This document shows positions 18,601 to 26,764 of a DNA stretch of 64,000 nt, piece after piece; position 1 is the first letter of the stretch, and each line of letters starts with the position of its first letter. A program made the position numbers and the translations under genes. The DNA comes from Terasakiispira papahanaumokuakeensis (lineage in GTDB: Bacteria; Pseudomonadota; Gammaproteobacteria; Pseudomonadales; Halomonadaceae), in contig NZ_MDTQ01000001.1 in NCBI RefSeq assembly GCF_001709345.1, positions 1,096,742-1,160,741 of the forward strand, in the 5' to 3' direction. The notes under the pieces were generated by a model, which was not told the origin of the DNA, ran no database searches, and saw nothing but the letters and a program-made list of their open reading frames with translations.

Positions 18601-19747
18601 GGTGACTGAAGTTTCACCACCTGCCGGGCAACCACTGACGATGACATCGGCACCGCCACTGACTGACGCGCGAACGGTACGTCAGTTGCGTTGGCCGGAT
18701 TGGTGGGTGGCCAGCTACTCGGCACTGGAGTTGGGGCGGAAGGAGGATCATGCCGCGCCGTTGAATGAGGCGGTGAGGCCTGACGGGACAAGCTATCTGG
18801 AACCGGAAAACGCACGAGAAGATCAGGCACGAGAGTATCTGTTGAACGACCCCCAGTTGAACGCCCTTCGGTTGATCGACTCTCAGGCCCTTGGTACTCC
18901 AGTTCAGGCCGCTCAAGGCGGGAGCCAGGGGCCTGCGCCTAGCCGTGCGTTACATGATCTACCGCGCGGTAGCCTCTACGGCACCTTCCTGCATGATCTG
19001 TTGGAGTGGATGGCTCAGCAAACGATTCAGCAAGCAGGTGAATCGCTGAGTGGCTATCAGGCGGCTTTGCAGATGCCTGAAGCACGTCGAGATATGCTGG
19101 CCCGACGTTGCCAGCGACGTGGTCTGGTGGAGTGGATTGAGCCGTTGGATCAATGGTTGAGTGATTTTCTGACCCAGCAATGGGGTTTGCCAGAGGCTGA
19201 GACCCCGTTTGTGCTGGGGCATTTGCAAGCCCCTGCGCTCTCGGTCGAAATGGAGTTTATGTTGGAGAGCCATCAAGTCAGTGCTGAAGTGTTGGATCGT
19301 ATGGTGACCCCAGTGACATTCGAAGGCGCGTCTCGCCCACCGGTTTTGCGCAAGCAATTGAACGGCATGTTGAAGGGGTTTATTGATCTAGTCTTTGAGC
19401 ATGAGGGGCGTTATTACGTGGCAGATTGGAAATCGAACGCTCTGGGGGATGATGATCAAGCCTATACACCAGCCGCTATGCAGCAGGCGATGCTGGATAA
19501 ACGATATGACTTACAAGCGATTTTGTACTTGGTGGCGTTGCATCGGCAATTGCATTATCGCTTGCCGGATTACGATTATGATCAGCATATCGGTGGGGCT
19601 GTTTATGTCTTTCTGCGAGGCTACCGCAGTGAATGGGGCGGGCGTTTTATGTGGAAGCCACCTCGGGCGTTGATCGAGGCCTTGGATGCGTTATTCAGAG
19701 GTGAGCCTCCTGTTGCCGAGGTGACACAAATGGAGATGCCCTTGTGA
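15638..19747 (+). CDS. recB: Exodeoxyribonuclease V beta subunit
   Basis: RecB is the 3'-5' helicase and nuclease of RecBCD. Walker A is in LIEASAGTGKTFTLAL near residue 25-40; VVTFTEAATEELRDRIRQR follows; Walker B IDEFQDTDPLQYRIFDRIY lies near 485; RIITIHKSKGLEYPLVMLP and LLYVALTRARHALWLG are helicase motifs; the nuclease core VADWKSN is near residue 1261 with the catalytic aspartate and lysine. It has 1369 residues, about 190 more than E. coli RecB. Extra material includes an acidic stretch at about 52-85 and GET/AET-rich near-repeats at about 112-140. It begins inside recC and its stop overlaps recD (GTGA). Confidence 0.96.
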   Translation: MPIEHATPAQPMEVLNFPLYGSRLIEASAGTGKTFTLALLYIRLILGRAGEADEVPDDSVLPDGQTLADSPVLAEDQARPLTPRDILVVTFTEAATEELRDRIRQRLVEAAACFGETSFAETGLGETGDGEVDVAGVGSAETAHDAGLSTDDPLVRLRAAYPQAQWSTCAWRLKLAAEAMDEARIHTIHGWCHRVLREHAFRTRGLFERTLLTDQHAMLTLLVQDYWRQHFYPLSEAQAALVQTCLAGPDQLLAQLRPLLGPHAQGVSYAGRPLPAPDLAALLGQAEQAQIRHQQRAQQQAERLQAAQACWQAHWDEVEAVLWSLQPHLSGTHHASAQTAKFEALLGDIKRWAFDRQPAPKLLPNFAQGAFRFKKTAKVQAAPEHPAFQALAAVYAQEASESGGLLEGDRLEDDLLEQAPLSAWLLAHAHQWVTRQRQRRMAEQAEMSFDDLLTELDHALDPAQGEAAQALAQALRAQAPVAMIDEFQDTDPLQYRIFDRIYQVAAPHPGTTLIMIGDPKQAIYSFRGADIQTYLKAREATAGRHYTLSRNFRSTQAVVSACNGLFEWAEQWSRGAFRFRLAESTDNPIPFVPVSAQGRQEQLKLAGVPVSPLNVWYFDQDDEPVSKGRYLTLAAQAAAATLSEALAHQASGFEGPEGWQPLVAADVAILVRNRQEAEAMREALSALSVPSVYLSDRESVLATPEAHDLVFWLRACAEPNNERRVRQALGTPTLAISLAQLAQWRDDELAWESQMQQFALLHQVWRRHGVLAMLRQLMAAYDLSGRLLATTGGERVLTNVLHLAEWLQHAAMELEGEQALIRYLAEHLDQADEQQILRLESDAQRVRIITIHKSKGLEYPLVMLPFICTWREVNGRVGQVMWRLPEGDRFYPEGGRFYEVAGPKHFAQAWMEADDQRLSEDMRLLYVALTRARHALWLGLAPLKSGNARKPQLAKSAIGYLLQGGGSFESAEAVRSALSALEAALGDLVTEVSPPAGQPLTMTSAPPLTDARTVRQLRWPDWWVASYSALELGRKEDHAAPLNEAVRPDGTSYLEPENAREDQAREYLLNDPQLNALRLIDSQALGTPVQAAQGGSQGPAPSRALHDLPRGSLYGTFLHDLLEWMAQQTIQQAGESLSGYQAALQMPEARRDMLARRCQRRGLVEWIEPLDQWLSDFLTQQWGLPEAETPFVLGHLQAPALSVEMEFMLESHQVSAEVLDRMVTPVTFEGASRPPVLRKQLNGMLKGFIDLVFEHEGRYYVADWKSNALGDDDQAYTPAAMQQAMLDKRYDLQAILYLVALHRQLHYRLPDYDYDQHIGGAVYVFLRGYRSEWGGRFMWKPPRALIEALDALFRGEPPVAEVTQMEMPL

Positions 19748-21939
19748 ACCGCTCCTCATGCGCTACTTATGCCACGGCGTCCTTCTTACCACCTTTTGAT
19801 CTGGCGTCCTGGCAGGCAGAAGGTGCGATAAGGGCCTTGGATGTGGCCCTGGCTGACTTTATCAGTCAGGAAGTGAATCCTGACGATGACCCGGCCCAAC
19901 ACCATGCCTTGTGGTGGGCGACATTGTTGGTGAGTGAGCGCAATGGTCATGGTCATGTCTGCTTGGATCTGGCTTGGGCGTTGGCCCACCCTGAAGAGCT
20001 GTTATCGGGGCTGCGCGATGAGCGAGCCCCAGAGGCGGCTTTACTGATTCGTCAGCAGTTGCAGCAGGTTTTAGCGACGGTTGAGCTGGCCCAATGGCAG
20101 CGTTGGTTGGCGGCGAGCCCGGCGGTTGCCGTCGTTGATGATGAGACTGGTGAAGTTGATGGCACGACAGATGAAGTTGATGACGCGCTAGGTGGTGAGG
20201 CGGCGGGCGCTGTGAACGCCGCCGGGGGGGCTCCGTTGGTGCTTAGCGGATCGCGGTTGTATTTGCGTCGCTACTGGCAGTATGAAGAGATCATCCGGAT
20301 AGGCATTGAGCAGCGCTTGGCCGACCCCGTCACCTTGCCTCATGTGGCTTCTACGCTATTGGCTGGGTTGTTCTCTGAGCCTGAGCCTGCTGATTCGACG
20401 GCCACGATTGATTGGCAGCAGGTGGCCTGTGCGCTGGCTGCCCGTCAACGTTTTGCGGTGATGACCGGTGGCCCTGGGACAGGTAAAACATTCACGGTGT
20501 TGAAACTGTTGGCGTTGGTCCAAGGGCTGTCACTATTGACCCAGGGGCAGGCGGCGGTCATTCGCTTGGCGGCCCCGACAGGGAAAGCGGCTGCCCGCTT
20601 GAATGAGTCCATCAGCCAGCAAGTGGGGCGACTTCAGTTGCCTGAGGTGGCTGGGTTGGAGCGGTCGCACTGGCTGGCGACGATTCCTCATGAGGTCTCC
20701 ACCTTGCACCGGTTGCTGGGCGCGCGCCCGGATAGCCGCCATTTTCGTCATCATGCCGCCGCCCCTCTGCCGGTCGACTGGGTGGTTGTTGACGAAGCCT
20801 CCATGGTCGATGTGGAAATGATGGCGTCATTGATGCAAGCCCTGCCTGCCCAGGCGCGCTTGATTTTACTGGGCGATCAAGACCAATTGGCTTCTGTCGA
20901 AGCCGGTTCGGTGTTAGGGGATTTGTGTCGGGATGCACGTGATGGTCATTACACTCCGGCCACTTGTGATTGGCTATATACCATGACTGGAATAGAAATA
21001 CCGGCGGCCTATCGAGACGTTCAGGGGCGACCCTTGCATCAAGCCATCACCATGCTGCGTCACAGTCGACGGTTTGCCGCTGACGGGGGGATTAGCCAGT
21101 TGGCGCGATTGGTGAACGAAGGACGCCGCTTGCCTGAAGCGCCTCCAGTGTCTGATCGCTTGCAGGCTGTGCTGGCGCTGTTTGATGAAAAACGGACAGA
21201 TGAAAAACGAACAGATGAAAAACGTTCGGCTCAAAGCTCTGCGGACATTGACTGCCTGAAGGTGACTGCGGCAAGTGATCGCCTCTTTCAGCGTTGGATT
21301 GTGGCCGCCTATCAACCGTATTTACGGGCTATGAATGAGCTTCGACCGCCGATGGATGCACCGGCACAGGCCTTCGATGAGTGGGCGCTGGCGCTCTTTG
21401 AGCGGCGCAGCCGGTTTCAACTATTGGCCGCATTGCGTCGAGGCGAATGGGGCGTTGAAGGGTTGAATGAGTTGATTCGCCAATGGCTTCATCAAGCGGG
21501 CTTACTCTCGGAGCCTTGGGCTCTGTGGTATCCCGGGCGGCCTGTATTAGTGACGGCCAATGATTACGCGCTGGGTCTGATGAATGGCGATATCGGTGTA
21601 TGTCTAGCGCTGCCGGTGGATGAGCGTGATGGCTCGCGAGTCACACGCCTACGGGTGGCTTTTCCTGACGGGCAAGGGGGCGTGCGTTGGGTCTTGCCCA
21701 GCCGTTTACAGGCGACAGAAACGGTATTCGCGATGACGGTGCATAAATCACAAGGGTCAGAGTTCTTGCATACCGCTCTGGTGTTGCCAGATCGGGTGAA
21801 TCCAGTGCTGACGCGTGAGCTGATTTATACCGGGATTACCCGTGCGGGTGCGCGCTTTAGCCTGATTTATAGTCGTGATGATGTGTTAGGGGCGGCGTTG
21901 AATCAAGCGGTGGTACGTGTCAGTGGCCTGCGCTTTTAG
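19744..21939 (+). CDS. recD: Exodeoxyribonuclease V alpha subunit
   Basis: RecD is the 5'-3' helicase of RecBCD. It starts at GTG overlapping the recB stop. Walker A MTGGPGTGKTFTVLKLL lies near residue 240, RLAAPTGKAAARLNESI follows, DEASMVDVEMM is motif II, and FAMTVHKSQGSEF and LIYTGITRAG are C-terminal helicase motifs. At 731 residues it is longer than the 608 of E. coli. Part of the excess is an acidic linker (about 136-160, rich in D, E and GEVD/DEVD) and a DEKRT triplicate near residue 481-495. No terminator follows; 21940-22055 lacks a gene. Confidence 0.96.
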   Translation: MNRSSCATYATASFLPPFDLASWQAEGAIRALDVALADFISQEVNPDDDPAQHHALWWATLLVSERNGHGHVCLDLAWALAHPEELLSGLRDERAPEAALLIRQQLQQVLATVELAQWQRWLAASPAVAVVDDETGEVDGTTDEVDDALGGEAAGAVNAAGGAPLVLSGSRLYLRRYWQYEEIIRIGIEQRLADPVTLPHVASTLLAGLFSEPEPADSTATIDWQQVACALAARQRFAVMTGGPGTGKTFTVLKLLALVQGLSLLTQGQAAVIRLAAPTGKAAARLNESISQQVGRLQLPEVAGLERSHWLATIPHEVSTLHRLLGARPDSRHFRHHAAAPLPVDWVVVDEASMVDVEMMASLMQALPAQARLILLGDQDQLASVEAGSVLGDLCRDARDGHYTPATCDWLYTMTGIEIPAAYRDVQGRPLHQAITMLRHSRRFAADGGISQLARLVNEGRRLPEAPPVSDRLQAVLALFDEKRTDEKRTDEKRSAQSSADIDCLKVTAASDRLFQRWIVAAYQPYLRAMNELRPPMDAPAQAFDEWALALFERRSRFQLLAALRRGEWGVEGLNELIRQWLHQAGLLSEPWALWYPGRPVLVTANDYALGLMNGDIGVCLALPVDERDGSRVTRLRVAFPDGQGGVRWVLPSRLQATETVFAMTVHKSQGSEFLHTALVLPDRVNPVLTRELIYTGITRAGARFSLIYSRDDVLGAALNQAVVRVSGLRF
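21184..21228 (+). repeat. 15-bp in-frame tandem repeat (DEKR[T/S] x3) inside recD
   Basis: GATGAAAAACGGACA and two near-identical 15-bp units follow one another and encode DEKRT, DEKRT, DEKRS. The unit length preserves the reading frame, so copy changes would alter linker length without breaking RecD. Confidence 0.95.
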
Positions 21940-22055
21940 GTATCATGCCGCAGCGCTTGATGGGGTTTTTGGGATACCTGCGGTTGGAATGAGGTGAGAT
22001 GTGAAGCAAACAAGTGATGTGGACATGGGATTGACGAGACAAACAGGCCACTGTT

Positions 22056-23018
22056 ATGGCCGATGATCACGCTCAGGTGCGGATGGTCACGGTGACGGCG
22101 AATGCGGCGGATCAGCGACTGGATAATTTTTTGCGTACCCAACTGAAGGGGGCACCGAAAACGCTGATTTATCGCATTATTCGTAAGGGTGAAGTGCGGG
22201 TCAATAAAAAGCGGGCAAAAGCGGATACGCGTGTGCAAATCGGGGATCTGGTGCGTATTCCCCCTATCCGTTTATCCGAAAAAGCGGCGGATAATCCCGT
22301 TGGTGAGGGGCTGAAAGACGCCTTGCGTGCGGCCATTATGTTGGAAACCGCAGAGCTGATGGTGGTGAATAAGCCTCATGGTCTTGCCGTCCATGGTGGC
22401 AGTGGTGTGCGTACCGGCCTGATCGAAGCCTTGCGTCAGGCGCGTCCTGAGTTGAGTTTCTTAGAGTTGGTGCATCGCCTGGATCGAGATACTTCGGGCT
22501 GTATCCTGCTGGCTAAGAGCCGTCCGGCACTGAATCACTTGCAACAGCAACTACGCGATAAGGTCATGACCAAGCGTTACCATGCGGTGGTGCTGGGCCA
22601 GTGGCCGCCTCAAGTGCAGACCGTTGAGGTGCCGCTCAAGCGTATTGAACGTGCTTCAGGCGAACGGATGGTTGAAGTGACGTCACGAGAAGCGGGCGGA
22701 AAGTGGGCGCAGACGCATTTTCGTATTTTGCAACGCTTGCCGGGGCTGACCTTGGTGGAGGCTGAGCCGGTCACCGGGCGAACTCACCAGATTCGCGTGC
22801 ATGCGCAATATGCGGGTCACGTTTTGCTCGGTGATCCGAAATACGGGGATGAGGCTGTGAATGCGCAGTATCGCCAGGCAGGATTTGGCCGGATGTATTT
22901 GCATGCCCGCCATTTACGTTTTCAAGACCCGGCCGATGATCAATGGCGTGATGTTGAAGCGCCTATTGATGACAATTGGCAGCGCCTGTTGGTACAGCCG
23001 CCTAAACGCTCTCGTTAA
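22056..23018 (+). CDS. rluC: 23S rRNA pseudouridine synthase RluC-type
   Basis: This 320-residue protein matches RluC length. An N-terminal S4 RNA-binding domain (RLDNFLRTQLKGAPKTLIYRIIRKGEVRVNKKRA) precedes the RluA-family catalytic domain. The catalytic aspartate is in LVHRLDRDTSGCILLAKS near residue 150, and GRTHQIRVHAQYAGH is the second signature. RluC modifies uridines in 23S rRNA helices. In E. coli and pseudomonads rluC sits next to rne; here recCBD separates them. Start ATG is the first in frame with the S4 domain; the ribosome site is weak. Specificity for RluC rather than RluD rests on the long S4-containing form and the locus. Confidence 0.9.
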   Translation: MADDHAQVRMVTVTANAADQRLDNFLRTQLKGAPKTLIYRIIRKGEVRVNKKRAKADTRVQIGDLVRIPPIRLSEKAADNPVGEGLKDALRAAIMLETAELMVVNKPHGLAVHGGSGVRTGLIEALRQARPELSFLELVHRLDRDTSGCILLAKSRPALNHLQQQLRDKVMTKRYHAVVLGQWPPQVQTVEVPLKRIERASGERMVEVTSREAGGKWAQTHFRILQRLPGLTLVEAEPVTGRTHQIRVHAQYAGHVLLGDPKYGDEAVNAQYRQAGFGRMYLHARHLRFQDPADDQWRDVEAPIDDNWQRLLVQPPKRSR

Positions 23019-23101
23019 GCCCTGAAGGGCTTGGTGACACCGCGTCGAGATTTTTTAATGGTGAGGTCTTGGTCTCAAGATCCTCTAACGAGAGGTGAGG
23101 T

Positions 23102-23800
23102 ATGTACGCTCTGATTGTTTTTGACTGGGACGGCACTTTGGTGAACTCAGTGGCCAAAATCGTGGCCTCGATGCGCGGTGCGCTGACGGAATATAGCCCG
23201 ACCGTTTCAGCTCAAGTGTCAGATCGGGAGATTGAGAACATCATCGGTTTGGCGCTGCCTGAAGCGATTGCTTTGCTCTGTCCTGAGCTGAATGCTGAGG
23301 ATATCGAGCAGGTGCGCCAGGGTTATGTCCGGCATTTTCTCAGCTTGGAGCAGCATGCAACGCCCTTGTTTGAGGGTGTGCGCGAGGGCTTGTCACGGTT
23401 ACAACGCGCCGGATATGAATTAGCAGTTGCGACCGGGAAAGCGCGTCGTGGGCTGGATCGGATGATGGATGAGCTCAATATGCGGCCATTTTTTGTCGAC
23501 AGCCGCTGTGCCGATGAAACGCGCTCTAAACCGCATCCACTGATGTTGGAAGAGTTATTAGAAGCGCGCCGTATTGCACCTCATCAAGCCTTGATGGTCG
23601 GCGATACAGAATATGATCTGGCGATGGCGCGGGCTGTCGAGATGCCTGCTGTCGGTGTGCGTTATGGCGTGCATGACGATGACCGGCTGTGGCCTCAGCA
23701 GCCGGTGATGCTGGTGGATCGGTTCACTCAATTGGTCGATTGGTTAGAGCGCCGAGAGCCCGAGTGGCGTCCCCATGATGTGATGATTGAGCCGGCTTGA
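23102..23800 (+). CDS. HAD-superfamily phosphatase (phosphoglycolate-phosphatase-like)
   Basis: The 232-residue protein opens with FDWDGTLVNS, the HAD nucleophile motif (D9 and D11). Motif II is AVATGKARRG, motif III includes the KPHP lysine, and motif IV is MVGDTEYDLAMA, giving a subfamily IA hydrolase. A gene of this type follows rluC in pseudomonads as well. The substrate is not known. Its ribosome site AGAGGTGAGG is partly paired in a hairpin, CCTCT (23082-23086) with AGAGG (23091-23095), so translation may depend on coupling or unfolding. A second small inverted repeat (AAGCCCT/AGGGCTT) overlaps the rluC stop. Confidence 0.88.
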   Translation: MYALIVFDWDGTLVNSVAKIVASMRGALTEYSPTVSAQVSDREIENIIGLALPEAIALLCPELNAEDIEQVRQGYVRHFLSLEQHATPLFEGVREGLSRLQRAGYELAVATGKARRGLDRMMDELNMRPFFVDSRCADETRSKPHPLMLEELLEARRIAPHQALMVGDTEYDLAMARAVEMPAVGVRYGVHDDDRLWPQQPVMLVDRFTQLVDWLERREPEWRPHDVMIEPA

Positions 23801-23884
23801 TCGCCTTCACGGGGATCGGACGGAATTGAGTTTGTCGTGATTATGATCTAGGGCACGCGTCGTGCACTAAAAAGGAGATGGTCT

Positions 23885-24946
23885 ATGCATCAGGATGAGG
23901 ACCCGCGTGCAACGCACCAGGGTGATCGTACTCCCTCAGCCGGGGATGATTGGGGCGATAAAGCTAAACCCACTCGAGACCCCCAGGCCGAAGCAGAAGC
24001 GTCGGCGCAGGCGGGATTGGCTCAGCCGCCTGAGCAATGGATGCAGGTGTGGGTGCGTGAAGTGCTTCAGGAGCAGCGCCGCGCTCGCCGGGCGCGCTTT
24101 TGGGGCGGCCTGTTCAAGTTGTTGATGGCGGTGGTGGTGATTGGCGGATTGGTGACAGCCTCTTCCGGCTGGTTGCAACAAACGGCACCGCTGACGGGGC
24201 CTCATCTGGCCGTTGTGCGCTTGGACGGTACGATTAGTGCTGACAGCCCGGCATCGGCTGATCGTGTTTTGGATGGCCTAGAAAAAGCCTATGAGGCGCC
24301 AGGGGTTAAAGGGGTGGTGTTAAGAATTAACAGCCCGGGTGGCAGTGCGGTTCAAGCCGGACAGATTTATGAAGGCTTGCGCCGATTAAATCATCAGTAT
24401 CCGGATATCCCCTTAACGGCTGTGGTTGAAGATATTGCCGCCTCTGGGGGCTATTATGCGGCCACAGGGGCCCCTACCATCATTGCTGATCGGGCCAGTT
24501 TGGTGGGGTCTATCGGGGTCATCTCCGGCGGCTTTGGCTTTGATCAAGTGTTGGAGCAACTGGGTATTGAACGGCGATTGTTTACGGCGGGTGAAAACAA
24601 AGCTTTTCTCGATCCCTTCTCGCCAATGAATGATCAGCAACGCGCTTTCTGGCATGAGGTACTGGAGAACACCCATCAGCAGTTTATCCATGCGGTAAAA
24701 GCTGGGCGCGGTGACCGTTTGAAGGACGATCCGCGTATCTTCTCGGGGCTGGTGTGGAACGGCCAGCAAGCGCTTGAATTAGGGTTGGTGGATCAGCTGG
24801 GGTCGCTGCGTGAGCTCGCCCATGAGATGGACCTGGAAACGGTCGATTACACCCCTCAGCCGACCTCCTGGGAGCGTATTCAGGGCCTGGCGAGTGAATC
24901 ATTGGCTCAAGCGCTGGCGTTGATGGCCCGTCCACGGCTAGAGTGA
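23885..24946 (+). CDS. sppA: Membrane-anchored S49-family signal peptide peptidase
   Basis: This 353-residue protein has about 70 hydrophilic, charged residues, one membrane helix at about 73-95 (FWGGLFKLLMAVVVIGGLV), then a single S49 protease domain facing the periplasm. The catalytic serine is in DIAASGGYYAATGA near residue 187, followed by LVGSIGVISGGF, and the lysine lies in ENKAFLDPFSP near 238. It is the short single-domain type rather than the duplicated E. coli SppA. Such enzymes degrade cleaved signal peptides and other membrane fragments. AAAGGAGATG gives a strong ribosome site. GCACG/CGTGC at 23853-23865 is a small hairpin just upstream. Confidence 0.88.
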   Translation: MHQDEDPRATHQGDRTPSAGDDWGDKAKPTRDPQAEAEASAQAGLAQPPEQWMQVWVREVLQEQRRARRARFWGGLFKLLMAVVVIGGLVTASSGWLQQTAPLTGPHLAVVRLDGTISADSPASADRVLDGLEKAYEAPGVKGVVLRINSPGGSAVQAGQIYEGLRRLNHQYPDIPLTAVVEDIAASGGYYAATGAPTIIADRASLVGSIGVISGGFGFDQVLEQLGIERRLFTAGENKAFLDPFSPMNDQQRAFWHEVLENTHQQFIHAVKAGRGDRLKDDPRIFSGLVWNGQQALELGLVDQLGSLRELAHEMDLETVDYTPQPTSWERIQGLASESLAQALALMARPRLE

Positions 24947-25003
24947 GAAATGAATGCGACTGGTTTGCCCTCTGATGTCATCTGATCCGTGAAGGAGTCG
25001 ACT

Positions 25004-25864
25004 GTGGAAACCCTGACCTTAAATGCTCACACATCGGCGTCTGAGATTCATGAGGCTGAAACTCATGAAATCGTAGCCTCTCGATTGCTGTCGGGCGGTG
25101 ATAGCGCTCATGTTACTTGGCATCGGTTGTCTAACGGCCTTGAGGTGGTGTGTAAGCAATCGGATCAGGCGGGGATGCTGGAGGCTGAAGCGTCAGGGTT
25201 GCAAACTTTGTCTGAGACCGGTTGGGGGCGGGTGCCACAAGTATTGTCTTGTGAGCCCGGCAAGCTGGTGCTTGAGTATTTGATGCCTGCGATACCCTCT
25301 GACGCAGACTGGGAAGCCTGTGGTGATGCCCTAGCCGGTTTACATGGCTGTATGCGCCCTGCCTTTGGCGGGGATGCGGATAACTGGATCGGTGGCACGC
25401 CACAGCCCAACCCTCAAACCCTTGATGGCTTTGAGTTCTTTGCCGAGCATCGGTTGTTGTTTCAGGCACGCCAAGCACGCGATGCCGGGCTCTTATCGAC
25501 TGCGCTGGTGCAGCGAATTGATCGTTTGACCCACCGCTTGGACCAATGGTTAGACCCTCAGCCTGCGGTGCAGTTACATGGTGATTTGTGGTCTGGTAAT
25601 TTTCACCCGACCGAAGGGGGCGTCGCTTGGGTCGACCCTGCCGTCTATTGGGGCTGGGCCGAGACCGATCTGGCCATGACGGTTTTGTTCGGGCGCCAGC
25701 CCATGGCCTTCTACAAGGCTTATGAGCAAAAGCGCCCTCAGGTGCAAGGTTGGGAAGAGCGTGCGCCCTTGTACAATCTTTATCACCTGCTGAATCATTT
25801 GAATCTTTTTGGCAAGGTGTACCACGGCAGCATCGTGAGCACGCTGGATCATTATGTGCCGTAA
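25004..25864 (+). CDS. Fructosamine/ketosamine-3-kinase family protein
   Basis: The family phosphorylates ketosamine adducts on glycated proteins or small molecules. I chose GTG 25004 because AAGGAG at 24992-24997 is ideally spaced; a GTG 15 nt upstream would lie before this site. The resulting 286 residues equal the length of E. coli YniA. Kinase landmarks are LSNGLEVVCKQ (ATP lysine), LEAEASGLQTL, VLEYLMP, LAGLHG, the catalytic loop QLHGDLWSGNFHP near residue 187-199, and the metal aspartate in WVDPAVYWGWAETDLAM. It sits between sppA and the oppositely oriented maf, where pseudomonads lack it. Native substrate is unknown. Confidence 0.87.
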   Translation: METLTLNAHTSASEIHEAETHEIVASRLLSGGDSAHVTWHRLSNGLEVVCKQSDQAGMLEAEASGLQTLSETGWGRVPQVLSCEPGKLVLEYLMPAIPSDADWEACGDALAGLHGCMRPAFGGDADNWIGGTPQPNPQTLDGFEFFAEHRLLFQARQARDAGLLSTALVQRIDRLTHRLDQWLDPQPAVQLHGDLWSGNFHPTEGGVAWVDPAVYWGWAETDLAMTVLFGRQPMAFYKAYEQKRPQVQGWEERAPLYNLYHLLNHLNLFGKVYHGSIVSTLDHYVP

Positions 25865-25887
25865 TATTGTCTATACCGATATCCCGC

Positions 25888-25941
25888 GATGGATGCCAGG
25901 TTGATGATGGATGCCAGGTTGATGATGGATGCCAGGTTGAT
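25888..25941. repeat. 18-bp tandem repeat, 3 perfect copies
   Basis: GATGGATGCCAGGTTGAT occurs three times head to tail in the 76-nt gap between the convergent kinase and maf genes. The last base of copy 3 is the first base of the maf stop codon read on the plus strand. Confidence 0.98.
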
Positions 25942-26588
25942 CAAGAGGTCGGTGCCGCCAATGGGTTGACGCCCATTTTCTGCAGTAACTGGGTGAGCCG
26001 GATCAGGGGGAGGCCAATCAGTGTATTGGGGTCATCCCCTTCTAAGCGCTCGAATAAGGTGATCCCGAGGCCTTCGGCTTTGAAGCTACCAGCACAGTCT
26101 AGGGGTTGCTCCAGGGCGACGTAGTGTTCAATTTCGGCTCGACTTAATGTGCGGAAGTGAACCGTAAAGGGCTCAACAATCGTATGGGCTTCAAGGCTAG
26201 CGCTGTCGAAAAGACATAATCCTGTCAGCAAGGTGATGCGGCGACCGTTGAGCGCCATCAGCTGTGCCACGGCGCGCTCAGGGGTTCCCGGTTTGCCCAG
26301 AATCGTCGCGTTCTTTTCGTCAACTTTTTTGACCATGGGGTTGGCGGGATCTTGTGGACTGTCGTCTGCGATACAGACTTGATCCGAGCCGATGACCAAA
26401 GCATCCGGGTGTTGTTCGGCGACGGCTGCCGCTTTATGCCAAGCCAAGCGCTTGACTAGGGCGGAAGGCGTTTCATTGGCTAGCGGAGTTTCGTCGATGT
26501 CAGGGCTTGCCGTGACAAAAGGCAAACGCAGTTTTTGCAGCAGCTGCTGGCGATATATTGAGCCAGAAGCAAGAATCAAAGGTCTCAT
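25941..26588 (-). CDS. maf: Maf/YceF-type nucleotide pyrophosphatase
   Basis: The 215-residue product begins MRPLILASGSIYRQQLLQKL, the Maf signature with the SxxR motif. The DIDE motif lies in SPDIDETPL, the family IGSDQV motif near residue 66 carries the catalytic aspartate, and the C-terminal CAGSFKAEGLG fits YceF, which hydrolyses 7-methyl-GTP, rather than the dTTP-specific paralogue. An insertion of about 15 residues follows IGSDQVCIADDS. The gene is divergent from yceD with predicted promoters back to back. In pseudomonads maf also lies directly beside yceD-rpmF. YceF specificity is inferred from sequence and locus. Confidence 0.9.
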   Translation of the reverse strand: MRPLILASGSIYRQQLLQKLRLPFVTASPDIDETPLANETPSALVKRLAWHKAAAVAEQHPDALVIGSDQVCIADDSPQDPANPMVKKVDEKNATILGKPGTPERAVAQLMALNGRRITLLTGLCLFDSASLEAHTIVEPFTVHFRTLSRAEIEHYVALEQPLDCAGSFKAEGLGITLFERLEGDDPNTLIGLPLIRLTQLLQKMGVNPLAAPTS

Positions 26589-26640
26589 GAGTGACTTCCT
26601 GCGATAAGGAACTTACAATACGTGCTTTCGCGCAAGGTGC

Positions 26641-26670
26641 ATTATGATTCAGGCGTTGGATTGATCGCAA
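26641..26670 (-). promoter_or_regulatory. Predicted sigma-70 promoter for maf
   Basis: On the minus strand TTGCGA (26665-26670) is followed by 18 bp and CATAAT (26641-26646), 4/6 and 5/6 matches. It would start transcription about 45 nt before the maf ATG. Confidence 0.5.
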
Positions 26671-26719
26671 AGATCATCTTGACGAGGACGTGTTTTGAGC
26701 ACGTGTTTAATGAATTGTT

Positions 26720-26748
26720 TTGACAGCCTTGCATCGCATACCTATCAT
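26720..26748 (+). promoter_or_regulatory. Near-consensus sigma-70 promoter for yceD-rpmF
   Basis: A perfect TTGACA (26720-26725), a 17-bp spacer and TATCAT (26743-26748). The predicted transcript start near 26755 is only about 10 nt before the yceD ATG at 26765, and no purine-rich ribosome site lies between. Confidence 0.8.
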
Positions 26749-26764
26749 TGCGCGCTCGAATATC

